Assembly: GCA_035527715.1 (NCBI GenBank)
Contig: DATKZY010000200.1
Location: 1-7,602 of the forward strand
Source of the DNA: DSUN01 sp035527715
Lineage (GTDB): Bacteria; Planctomycetota; PUPC01; DSUN01
Direction of reading: 5' to 3'
Length of the DNA: 7,602 bases
Shown here in pieces: positions 1 through 5,531 of this stretch. Numbering within the stretch: the stretch's first letter is position 1; each line of letters begins with the position of its first letter. The notes under the pieces are model-generated. The model searched no databases. It was not told where the DNA came from and saw nothing but the letters and a program-made list of their open reading frames with translations. The position numbers and the translations under genes were made by a program.

Positions 1-319
1 GCCCACATTGACCAGGAATCGTGGCAAGCCATTTAGGGACGGGCCTCCGCGCGGCGTCCTCCTCTCCGGAAAAACCCGCAGAAAACAGATCGGGAGATAA
101 CGGCGGCCCCTCCGGCGCTCGGACGCTCGATTTGTCCACCCTTCGTGCCGGGGAGGGCCGGAAACGGCCCCGTGGGTGCGCAAATGGAGCCGTTGGGAGC
201 CACTGCGACTATCTAGATTTCCAGCAAATGGCGACTAGATCGTACAAACGCCCCCATTTCAGGCTACCAATGCTCGGAAGACGAACCCCTTGAAAATGCC
301 AGATGGCGCGTAAAAACGC
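1..319. other. Upstream region with no supportable gene
   Basis: I see no convincing gene here. An open frame covers 21-293 on the plus strand, but it lacks a ribosome binding site, has biased low-complexity composition and matches no family I recognise. The first 36 bases stay open in frame 1 up to a TAG at 34-36, so the end of an upstream gene is possible but unsupported. The right part, from about 200 to 350, is clearly less GC-rich than the genes, as expected for a regulatory region. It contains short direct repeats: GCGACTA at 205-211 and 231-237, and CAAATGG at 181-187 and 225-231. These could be protein-binding sites or chance. Confidence 0.5.
155..170. other. Small GNRA-loop hairpin upstream of the operon
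   Basis: A perfect 6-bp stem (GGGCCG paired with CGGCCC) closes a GAAA tetraloop. No T-tract follows, so it is not a standard intrinsic terminator. It lies about 150 bases before the proposed promoter. It could be the end of an upstream transcript, part of a structured RNA, or a chance palindrome in GC-rich DNA. Confidence 0.3.
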
Positions 320-348
320 TTGCCAAGCAGATCGCCACATGGTATAGA
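320..348 (+). promoter_or_regulatory. Sigma70-type promoter of the operon
   Basis: TTGCCA at 320-325 (5 of 6 matches to the -35 consensus) and TATAGA at 343-348 (4 of 6 matches to the -10) are separated by exactly 17 bases, in a locally AT-richer stretch. Transcription would start near 355, giving a leader of about 40 bases before the ATG at 396. That leader could not include an ATG at 348, which overlaps the -10 element. No other promoter as good is visible in the window, consistent with one long operon. Confidence 0.55.
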
Positions 349-395
349 TGGAGGCGCGGTGTGGCTCTGTGCGTGACCGAGGGACGGAGCGGAAA

Positions 396-1535
396 ATGCC
401 AACTATTGCCACTCGACCTTTCGTGCGGAATCCCACTTGCTCGACCACAGAAGTGCACGGCGCGGCGCTCGCCGCGGCGTCCAGCGGAGCAGGGCCGGCA
501 GGAACCCCCGCGAGGCTGCGCCTGGACGACGTGCGGTGCGCACTCAAGCTCCGCTCGCAGCGCATCGCGTCCGAGCAGGTCGCCACGCAGTCGCTGCGGC
601 TGACGGAGGATGGCTTCCTGGCCGTGTCGGGCCGCTGCTATAAGCTGGCGACGCTCGCTCTCACGGCCTTCGCCCATCTGCTGCGCCTTCCGGCCGCCCT
701 CCTGTTCGAGTGCCCGCCCTACGTGCAGGCCACGCTGTTCAACTGGCGCCTCGGCGAGCGCCTCGCACAGGGCGCCGTGCCGAGCGCCGTGGGCCTCGTG
801 ATCGAGGACGGCGAAACCGTCCTCTCCGTGCTCGAGGCGCATCTGGCCCTCCTGACGGGCAGCGACGTGTTCGCCGCCGTTCTGTCGCAGGCGCCGCGCG
901 CCCTGCTCAACGACGCCGACGGGATCGAGGTGCTGGACTTCGACCAGCGCGGCTACATCGCCGTTACCCTCCTGGTGCCGTCCAGCAGCATCGAATGCCA
1001 GGCCGGGGACGCGGTGGTGGCCGGCATCGAGATCCACCACGACGCCCACGGCCAGCCCTGCACGCGGGTGAGCGCGGTGCTGCACCGCCGTGTGTGTTGC
1101 AACGGCATCCTGGTGCGGGCGCGGGCCGATGGCCGGACCGTCAGGTTCCGCAGGCCGCGGTCGGCGTCCTGTGGAGCCCTGCGCAAGATGCAGAGGCGGG
1201 TGAAGCGGATGGCGGCGCTCGCCTGGCAGGGCCTCGACGCCAAGCTGGGCGCCCTCAAGCAGCTCATGTGTGTCCGCGTCCTCAATCCCGCCGAGGCCGT
1301 GGACGGGGTGGCGCGCCGCGGCGGGCTCACGCTGAGCAGCAGGGAGCGCTGCCAGATCCTCCGCGCCATCGAGCAAGACGAGCTCGGGCGCGGCGACACG
1401 ATGTACCACGTCCTCAACGCCTGCTCGCGGGTGGGCACCCACGCTACGGCGCGCCCGCTCGCCTGGCGCCGGCGCCTCCTGTACGGCTGCGGGGAGGTCA
1501 TCCTCCAGCAGCTTGGCGCCCACGCCAGGACCTGA
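396..1535 (+). CDS. DUF932-like protein
   Basis: Predicted 379-residue cytoplasmic protein without signal peptide or membrane segment. The start at 396 has GGAG at 386-389, six bases upstream. The in-frame ATG at 348 lies inside the proposed -10 element, so I reject it. Residues ~205-240 read like the core of the DUF932 family, which is common in phages and plasmids: a Gly-Ile-Glu-Ile-His-His segment where that family usually has an Asn-Ser-Glu-like turn, then RRVCCNG (231-237), matching the family's Arg-x-x-Cys-x-Asn-Gly signature. A further family-like block near residues 345-365 (YHVLNACSRVGTHA) ends the domain. The molecular function of DUF932 is unknown. As first gene, 12 bases before the RING gene, it should be co-transcribed with the ubiquitin-like pathway. 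It might be a regulator, substrate adaptor or nucleic-acid-associated partner; I cannot tell. The family call is from motif recognition only. Confidence 0.6.
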   Translation: MPTIATRPFVRNPTCSTTEVHGAALAAASSGAGPAGTPARLRLDDVRCALKLRSQRIASEQVATQSLRLTEDGFLAVSGRCYKLATLALTAFAHLLRLPAALLFECPPYVQATLFNWRLGERLAQGAVPSAVGLVIEDGETVLSVLEAHLALLTGSDVFAAVLSQAPRALLNDADGIEVLDFDQRGYIAVTLLVPSSSIECQAGDAVVAGIEIHHDAHGQPCTRVSAVLHRRVCCNGILVRARADGRTVRFRRPRSASCGALRKMQRRVKRMAALAWQGLDAKLGALKQLMCVRVLNPAEAVDGVARRGGLTLSSRERCQILRAIEQDELGRGDTMYHVLNACSRVGTHATARPLAWRRRLLYGCGEVILQQLGAHART

Positions 1536-1547
1536 AGGAGTCATCGC

Positions 1548-2207
1548 ATGTCCAGTTCCGCGGCCCGCTTCCACCTCGTCCTCGATGCTCTCGTGGAGCC
1601 TGGCGGCCCGAGGGCGACCGCTGCCGGCGCCCCCGCGCCCGACACCCTGGAGGTCCCTGAGGGCGTGTCGTTCCTCGTCCCCGGCTCGGGCGAGCGCCCC
1701 GTGCTCGGCGCCGGCCCCGCGCCCAGGGGCGCCTTCGCGATCGAGCCCGTGTGGGACGCCGCCCATCCCCGGCTCCTCCTCGTCGGCCCGCCCGGCTCCA
1801 CGGCCGTGGTGAACGGCCAGCCGGCCCCCCGCGTTGCCCTGCTCGACCTCCGCGACCAGGTGGCGTTCGCCCGCTCTCCCTACGTCTTCCACGTCACCCG
1901 CTACCATCCGCCCTGCGTGGGGCCGGCCCCCGAGGCCCTGGCGGGCAGGAAGTGTCCCATCTGCCTCGAACGGTTCACGGCGGGGGAACCCGTCTACGTT
2001 TGCTGGAACTGTCGCGCTGCCGTCCACTTCGCCGAGCCAGACCCGGCGGCAGAACTTCATCCCGCGCCGGGCCGCCAGACGCCACGGGAGCATCTGCCCC
2101 CTGCGAGCCGCGAGGAACTCGACTGTATCCAGCGGTGCGTGACATGTCCCTCGTGCGACCTGGAGATCGCCCTGAGCGAGGGCTTCAGCTACCTGCCGGA
2201 GGCATGA
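1548..2207 (+). CDS. FHA-like/RING-type zinc finger protein, candidate E3
   Basis: 219 residues; GAAGGAG at 1534-1540 overlaps the previous stop and sits seven bases before the ATG. The C-terminal part holds a cross-brace-like zinc pattern: C136-x2-C139, C152-x2-C155, H160, C193 or C197, then C200-x2-C203. This C4HC3 order resembles the prokaryotic RING finger families (Prok-RING type) described in bacterial ubiquitin-like loci. The spacing from H160 to the last cysteines is longer than usual. Residues ~63-120 look like the second half of an FHA-type beta-sandwich: short strands, an Asn-Gly turn (89-90), then LLDLRDQV (98-105) where FHA domains have Leu-x-x-Gly-Asp. This assignment is weaker. 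Directly followed by the E1 gene after six bases. The likely role is an E3 that brings the E2 to substrates, with the FHA-like part recognising a target, perhaps phosphorylated. The E3 role is inferred from the fold and neighbours. Confidence 0.72.
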   Translation: MSSSAARFHLVLDALVEPGGPRATAAGAPAPDTLEVPEGVSFLVPGSGERPVLGAGPAPRGAFAIEPVWDAAHPRLLLVGPPGSTAVVNGQPAPRVALLDLRDQVAFARSPYVFHVTRYHPPCVGPAPEALAGRKCPICLERFTAGEPVYVCWNCRAAVHFAEPDPAAELHPAPGRQTPREHLPPASREELDCIQRCVTCPSCDLEIALSEGFSYLPEA

Positions 2208-2213
2208 CCTGCA

Positions 2214-3473
2214 ATGAGCACACGGACCTGCCGCGCGCGATGCCCGGCCCCGCCCAGTCTTCGTGCCCGCCTGCCCCGCTTCGTGGGGGGACGGGCCGAT
2301 GCGGCGGCGGCACTGCGGCGCCTCAAGGTCGCCCTCGTCGGCGCCGGCAGCGTGGGCCGCAACATCGCCCTGCACCTTGCCCGCTTCGGAGGCACGCTGT
2401 GGCTGGCGGACCGCGGCCGGCTGAAGCCGGAGAGCCTGCTCACCCACCCCCTGACCGGCCCCGCCGACATTGGGGAGCCCAAGGCCAGCAACCTGGCTCG
2501 CGCCCTGCGGGCGTGTGGATTCCGCGGGCAGCTCTTCGTCCACGACGGGCCCGTCGAGGACCTGTCGCTCGCGGCCTTTGCCGACGCCGACCTGGTGGTC
2601 CTGGCGACCGACAACCTGCGCACCGAGCTGTGGGTCGGCGGCGTGTGCCTGCGTCTGGGGAAGGGACTCGTCCATGCGTCGGTGCATGGGGAGACTCTGG
2701 TGAGTCAAGTGCGCTTCTTCAGTGGCCGAGTTGACGCCGGCTGCCCGGCCTGTGGCTACACGAAGGCCGAGTGGCAGGCGCTCGCGGACCAGACGACGTT
2801 CAGTTGCTCCGGCTTTGCCGCGGGCGCGCGCAGGGCCGCCGACGCGCCGCCGCCCACGATGAGCACCAGCTTCCTGTGCTCGCTGGCGGCGGACCTGGCG
2901 ATGACGCAGATCCTGCGCTTCGCCCTCGGCCTGGGCGCGCCGGTGGCGGACACCTTCCTCGAGCACTGCGGCTACACCCATCGCACGGTGGTCGCGCCCC
3001 TGGCCCGAAACCCCGCCTGCCCCTGCGACCATACGGCCTATCGGCAGGTGAGGCTGGGGGGGCAACTGGGGGCCTTGACGCTGCGCGAGCTGACGGCGGC
3101 GGCGGGGCTTGGCCCGGCATCCGGGCGTGCCCCGTTGTCGTTCACGGTGGACCGCTTCGCGTTCGCCGAGATGGCCGGCTGCGCCTGCTCGGGGCAGGTG
3201 CCGCTGGGCAAGTTTGTGCTCGCCGGGCAGGCCGTGGGGGAGTGCCCGAAGTGCCAGCACCCCATCGTCGCCCATCCGTTCTACCTCCACCGCCCTGTGC
3301 CGGCATCCGTGGTCGAAGCGGTGCTCGATCGGCCGTTGCACGCCCTGGGCGCCGGGGCGGCCCGCTCGGTCGCGGTCCGCGGGGACGACAGGGCGGTGCT
3401 TCTTCTCGAGCGGCGTTCCCGGCCCGAGGGGGTCACACCTTCATTTCGCACATGGCCGCTAGGTGCCAAATGA
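2214..3473 (+). CDS. ThiF/MoeB/E1-like ubiquitin-activating enzyme
   Basis: 419-residue adenylating enzyme expected to activate the C-terminal glycine of the Ubl encoded downstream and pass it to the E2. The Rossmann nucleotide loop is GAGSVG (43-48), followed by D66 at the end of strand 2, K90 in GEPKA and D133 in ATDN. These match MoeB D62, K86 and D130 in position. The positions of MoeB N70 and R73 are S74 and T77 here. C177-x2-C180 and C344-x2-C347 may bind zinc, and C269/C271 and C323/C325 add more cysteines. C198, in SCSG before a Pro-Pro-Pro-Thr segment and a helix, is a plausible catalytic cysteine. SD-like CCGGAGG at 2197-2202 overlaps the end of the RING gene. The last 14 residues (406-419) and the stop are encoded by an inserted palindrome, so the ancestral C-terminus was probably different. 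The family is certain; the thioester cysteine is not. Confidence 0.9.
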   Translation: MSTRTCRARCPAPPSLRARLPRFVGGRADAAAALRRLKVALVGAGSVGRNIALHLARFGGTLWLADRGRLKPESLLTHPLTGPADIGEPKASNLARALRACGFRGQLFVHDGPVEDLSLAAFADADLVVLATDNLRTELWVGGVCLRLGKGLVHASVHGETLVSQVRFFSGRVDAGCPACGYTKAEWQALADQTTFSCSGFAAGARRAADAPPPTMSTSFLCSLAADLAMTQILRFALGLGAPVADTFLEHCGYTHRTVVAPLARNPACPCDHTAYRQVRLGGQLGALTLRELTAAAGLGPASGRAPLSFTVDRFAFAEMAGCACSGQVPLGKFVLAGQAVGECPKCQHPIVAHPFYLHRPVPASVVEAVLDRPLHALGAGAARSVAVRGDDRAVLLLERRSRPEGVTPSFRTWPLGAK

Positions 3474-3484
3474 AGATGTGACCC
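3430..3484. repeat. REP/MITE-like palindrome, copy 1 (E1 3' end)
   Basis: A 55-base imperfect palindrome that begins GGGTCACACCTTCATTT and ends AAATGAAGATGTGACCC. By eye the arms pair over about 26 positions with three mismatches and a 3-base loop near 3456-3458. It is closely related to the palindrome at 4387-4443, and matches best when one copy is reverse-complemented. The E1 reading frame runs into it and stops at its internal TGA (3471-3473). I see no clear target-site duplication and no transposase gene. The hairpin could also damp transcription or stabilise the mRNA between E1 and E2. Confidence 0.85.
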
Positions 3485-3504
3485 GAGCGCCCGTCGCAGC
3501 ATGC

Positions 3505-3510
3505 AGGAGG
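3505..3510 (+). promoter_or_regulatory. Ribosome binding site fixing the GTG start of the E2 gene
   Basis: AGGAGG, a full Shine-Dalgarno core, lies seven bases before the GTG at 3518. The next in-frame candidates, GTG at 3527 and ATG at 3533, would be 16 and 22 bases away, too far. The GTG at 3518 is therefore preferred. Confidence 0.8.
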
Positions 3511-3517
3511 TCCTCTC

Positions 3518-4165
3518 GTGGAAAGCGTGACGATGCGGATTCAGGACGTGGTGCCGGTGGTGCCCCAGGGCGGCCTGTGGGCCCTCGACAAGGTGGCGTT
3601 GAGCGTGGGGAACCAGCAGTTGCTGGACTGGTGTGCCGCGCGGTGCGGGGGATCGCGCTCGTGGCGGCACCGCAAGTGGGCCGAGGCACGCGACCTGCTG
3701 GCGCTGAGCCAGATCGCCCCGCGCTTCAAGGTGCGCGAGATGGACCTGCGGGAGACCTTCCGCGCGCTCGCCCTGCTGCGCGTGCCCGTGCCCTGCACGC
3801 CCGACGCCCACGGCCAGCTTCGCGTCGAGCGGCTGGCCCTGCTGGGCATCACCTACGTCGAGGAAGCCGTGTATGAGCCCCAACCGGGCTATGGCTTCGT
3901 GACAGTCCTCGAGCCGTCGGGGGTGTGGCACCCAAACGTCGCCACGCACCCCGCGCAGGCCGTGTGCCTCGGCCCGAAGCTGCCCGCAGGCATTCTCGTG
4001 AAGGAACTCGTGTTGTCAACGTATGGGGCCCTCTCGATGCAGTCCGTGCAGATGGACGAACGGGCCGCCGAGGGCGTGCTGAACGCCGAGGCCGCGCTGT
4101 GGTGGCAACAGCGCATGGACCTCGTGCCCCTGTCGCGCACGCCGTTCCTGAGCCCCGGCGACTAG
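3518..4165 (+). CDS. E2-like ubiquitin-conjugating enzyme
   Basis: 215 residues, GTG start with a strong AGGAGG. The C-terminal half has the core of the UBC fold: a strand pair at ~122-133, then WHPNV with the canonical His-Pro-Asn (138-140). Ten residues after the Asn comes AVCLGP, where C150 is the predicted thioester cysteine. The Cys-Leu after HPN is the classic E2 arrangement (eight residues in UBC-type E2s, ten here). A helical segment follows (about 158-200). Residues 1-110 are less recognisable. They are Arg-rich near 47-58 and probably contain the first helix and strands of the fold plus an extension; some bacterial E2 families are similarly divergent in this half. It should accept the Ubl from the E1 encoded 44 bases upstream and transfer it to substrate lysines, probably with the RING protein. 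The next gene follows within 21 bases. Confidence in the E2 call is high because HPN and CLG occur together in an E1-adjacent gene. Confidence 0.85.
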   Translation: MESVTMRIQDVVPVVPQGGLWALDKVALSVGNQQLLDWCAARCGGSRSWRHRKWAEARDLLALSQIAPRFKVREMDLRETFRALALLRVPVPCTPDAHGQLRVERLALLGITYVEEAVYEPQPGYGFVTVLEPSGVWHPNVATHPAQAVCLGPKLPAGILVKELVLSTYGALSMQSVQMDERAAEGVLNAEAALWWQQRMDLVPLSRTPFLSPGD

Positions 4166-4186
4166 GCGATGGAAGTGAGGTCCACG

Positions 4187-5065
4187 ATGTTCACGACGAG
4201 CGTGAGGATGGCGGAGCAGTTGGCCGAGCTGGGCTTCTGTCGTGTGCCAGGGGCCGGTGCCTGGCGGCACAACGGCGTGTCGTTCGCCACCGAGGGCGCC
4301 TGGGCGGTGCTGCGGGCCACCGCTCCGGCCACGGGGGACCCGCTGGCCGACCTCTGGGGGCAGCCCGGGCCGTGGAAGGCGGTTTCGGGGTCACATCTTC
4401 ATTTGGCGCATAGCCGCCATGTGCGAAGTGAGGATGTGACCCCGCGGCGCTTCCGCCGGGTGTTCGAGGTGCCGCTGTCGCTGCTCGTCGAGGGGGAGGG
4501 GGACGACGGCGGCGATGCGCTCGATGCGGGCCGCGGCGTGTCCCCGCTCGGGGCGCTTGTCGCGTGGGGGCTGGCCACGCTCGAGGGGCAATGCCCCCCG
4601 GGCTGGCAGACGCCTTCGCGCGAGGAAGTGGAAGCACGCCTGGCGCCGGGCGCGCTCACCGTGCAGTGCGGGGCCCATGCCCGCCAGGGCCAGGTGGTGG
4701 CGGACGGGGGCCGGCTCGCCCTGCGAATGCCCATCCTGGCCCGCCGCCCGGCGGGCCTGTCGGAGTGTCGGCTGTCGTGGCTGCGCCAGGTGCTCCTGGA
4801 CGCTCAGGACCGATGGCGCCTCGTGCGCGTGGGCCCCGTGCCCGACGGGCCGGAGAGCCCGGTCGAGGCGGAGGTGGACCTGACCGGCGCGCCGCCGCTG
4901 CTGCTCGATGGCTTGGCGGCAGTGGCCGCGACGGCCCTGCGCTGCGCCGTGTCGTGGGTGGTCGGCCCGTGCGCCTTCCTCGCCCACGCGGCCCGGGAGC
5001 CACGAGCGCTGGCTATGTGTCGCGGGAGCCGGGCACCAGGAGCATCTTCCGCGGCCGGCGGGTAG
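4187..5065 (+). CDS. Unrecognised operon protein with in-frame palindrome insertion
   Basis: I do not recognise this 292-residue protein. The ATG at 4187 is preferred because GTGAGG (4175-4180) lies six bases before it; an in-frame ATG at 4169, four bases after the E2 stop, has no such site. There is no signal peptide or convincing transmembrane helix. Residues 1-66 are Trp-containing (W26, W39, W57, W63) and look like a small globular region. Residues 67-86 are encoded by the palindrome at 4387-4443 and read as a His-rich segment unlike the rest. Residues 87-292 have alternating strand and helix character, with cysteines too scattered for a zinc motif. The last ~25 residues are low-complexity Ala/Gly/Arg/Ser and may not be native. 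It sits between E2 and Ubl genes, so a role in the pathway, such as an adaptor or E1/E2 partner, is likely by context. Whether the insertion inactivates it is unknown. Confidence 0.65.
   Translation: MFTTSVRMAEQLAELGFCRVPGAGAWRHNGVSFATEGAWAVLRATAPATGDPLADLWGQPGPWKAVSGSHLHLAHSRHVRSEDVTPRRFRRVFEVPLSLLVEGEGDDGGDALDAGRGVSPLGALVAWGLATLEGQCPPGWQTPSREEVEARLAPGALTVQCGAHARQGQVVADGGRLALRMPILARRPAGLSECRLSWLRQVLLDAQDRWRLVRVGPVPDGPESPVEAEVDLTGAPPLLLDGLAAVAATALRCAVSWVVGPCAFLAHAAREPRALAMCRGSRAPGASSAAGG
4387..4443. repeat. REP/MITE-like palindrome, copy 2 (inside gene 5)
   Basis: A 57-base imperfect palindrome starting GGGGTCACATCTTCATTTGG and ending AGGATGTGACCCC. By eye the arms pair throughout, apart from two mismatches, three G-T pairs and a short loop around 4414-4416. 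It is closely related to the element at 3430-3484, differing at roughly six positions when that copy is reverse-complemented. Its length is a multiple of three and it has no stop in the frame of gene 5, so translation continues through it. Copies in opposite orientation about 0.96 kb apart suggest a dispersed family in this genome. Confidence 0.87.
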
Positions 5066-5074
5066 GGCCGTTTC

Positions 5075-5101
5075 GGGAGAAGACTCCTGGTGTCTTTTCC
5101 C
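5075..5101 (+). other. 10-bp hairpin upstream of the Ubl gene
   Basis: GGGAGAAGAC (5075-5084) pairs with GTCTTTTCCC (5092-5101) around a 7-base loop, with one G-T pair. It falls in the 65-base gap between gene 5 and the Ubl gene, 29 bases before the Ubl ATG. The T-rich run is within the 3' arm rather than after it, so it is not a typical intrinsic terminator. A competing pairing exists: CACCAGGAG (5034-5042) is complementary to CTCCTGGTG (5084-5092), so two mutually exclusive folds are possible. It could be an attenuator, an RNA-processing or 5'-stabilising site, or another dispersed palindrome. Confidence 0.6.
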
Positions 5102-5118
5102 CGCAACCGAGGCAGAAA

Positions 5119-5126
5119 GGGGGTGA
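5119..5126 (+). promoter_or_regulatory. Strong ribosome binding site of the Ubl gene
   Basis: GGGGGTGA is one base off the extended Shine-Dalgarno GGAGGTGA and ends four bases before the ATG at 5131. It fixes the Ubl start over the longer upstream-open frame, which begins inside gene 5. It suggests efficient translation, fitting a modifier needed in excess over its enzymes. Confidence 0.7.
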
Positions 5127-5130
5127 GAAC

Positions 5131-5433
5131 ATGAGTGTGGGTGCACAGGCCGCTGTCGCGGCACAGCCGTCAGCGGCCGAGACGTTGAGCTTCCAGGCCA
5201 CCGATGTCACGGGGACGCATTCGGTCGCGGTCAGCGACGTGCAGCGCGCCCTGCCCGCGGGGGCAGTCGCGCAGTCGCTGGCCTCGATGATGAATCTGCC
5301 CCAGAATGTGCCGTGGGCACTTCGGGACGATTCGACGGGCGCGTTCCTCGAGGACGCGGTTCCCATCGGCCAGCAACTCGGCCAGGAGGCCGAGGCGAAG
5401 CTCACCGTGACGCCACGGACGCACTTGGGCTGA
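5131..5433 (+). CDS. Ubiquitin-like modifier protein
   Basis: 100 residues. An Ala-rich, probably disordered tail (1-17) precedes a beta-grasp-like domain. Strand 1 is TLSFQATDV (18-26), a turn with Gly28, then strand 2 THSVAVSDV (29-37). The main helix is about 42-55, with further strands around WALRDD (62-67) and KLTVTPR (90-96). The chain ends exactly with Thr-His-Leu-Gly, so the terminal glycine G100 is exposed without proteolytic maturation, as needed for adenylation by the E1 and thioester transfer to the E2. It has one terminal Gly rather than ubiquitin's Gly-Gly. Lysine is nearly absent: K90 is the only one, which limits chain formation. Small size, beta-grasp pattern, C-terminal Gly and position next to E1, E2, RING and JAB genes support the call; overall identity to ubiquitin is low, so it rests on pattern and context. 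Flanked by hairpins on both sides. Confidence 0.83.
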   Translation: MSVGAQAAVAAQPSAAETLSFQATDVTGTHSVAVSDVQRALPAGAVAQSLASMMNLPQNVPWALRDDSTGAFLEDAVPIGQQLGQEAEAKLTVTPRTHLG

Positions 5434-5456
5434 ACCCCCAAGTGCCGCGAGGCCGA

Positions 5457-5502
5457 GGTGCGGGCGCCCTCCCACGCATTGGCGATCGAGGGTGCCCGCG
5501 CC
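5457..5502 (+). other. Long GC-rich hairpin between Ubl and JAB genes
   Basis: A 15-bp stem with two G-T pairs is formed by 5457-5471 and 5488-5502 around a 16-base loop. It lies in the 98-base gap after the Ubl stop, the largest gap in the operon. There is no T-tract. Such a structure can partly terminate transcription or block 3' exonucleases, which would raise Ubl mRNA relative to the downstream genes. No separate promoter is visible before the JAB gene. Confidence 0.65.
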
Positions 5503-5531
5503 GAGGCCCGCGCGCGAACTGGAGCGCTGCC

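Noticed and set aside
1..36. Possible last 11 codons of an upstream gene ending in TAG
   Set aside because: Too short to judge, and its codon choice does not show the strong third-position GC of the operon genes.
21..293. 90-codon plus-strand frame, containing a phrase like those seen in translations of antisense tRNA genes
   Set aside because: I looked for a tRNA on either strand here and found no acceptor, D-arm or proper T-loop, and the frame has no ribosome binding site. Neither a protein nor a tRNA is supported.
290..316. Alternative promoter TTGAAA with TAAAAA
   Set aside because: The spacing is 15 bases and the -10 match is weak; the pair at 320-348 has ideal 17-base spacing.
264..3341. 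Minus-strand open frame of 1025 codons
   Set aside because: It lies antisense to the DUF932-like, RING and E1 genes, all of which have recognisable motifs and ribosome binding sites. Its composition is the Arg/Gly/Ala/His-rich type produced by reading GC-rich genes on the wrong strand.
3430..4443. CRISPR-like repeats
   Set aside because: Only two copies about 0.96 kb apart, in opposite orientation and inside genes; there is no repeat-spacer array.
4564..5130. Upstream open extension of the Ubl frame
   Set aside because: It is an out-of-frame reading of gene 5. The ATG at 5131 has a near-consensus ribosome binding site, and the upstream residues are Pro/Gly/Arg-rich shadow sequence.
5313..5531. 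N-terminal extension of the JAB reading frame into the Ubl gene
   Set aside because: The extension overlaps the Ubl coding region in another frame and the intergenic hairpin. The ATG at 5532 has a well-placed GGAG.
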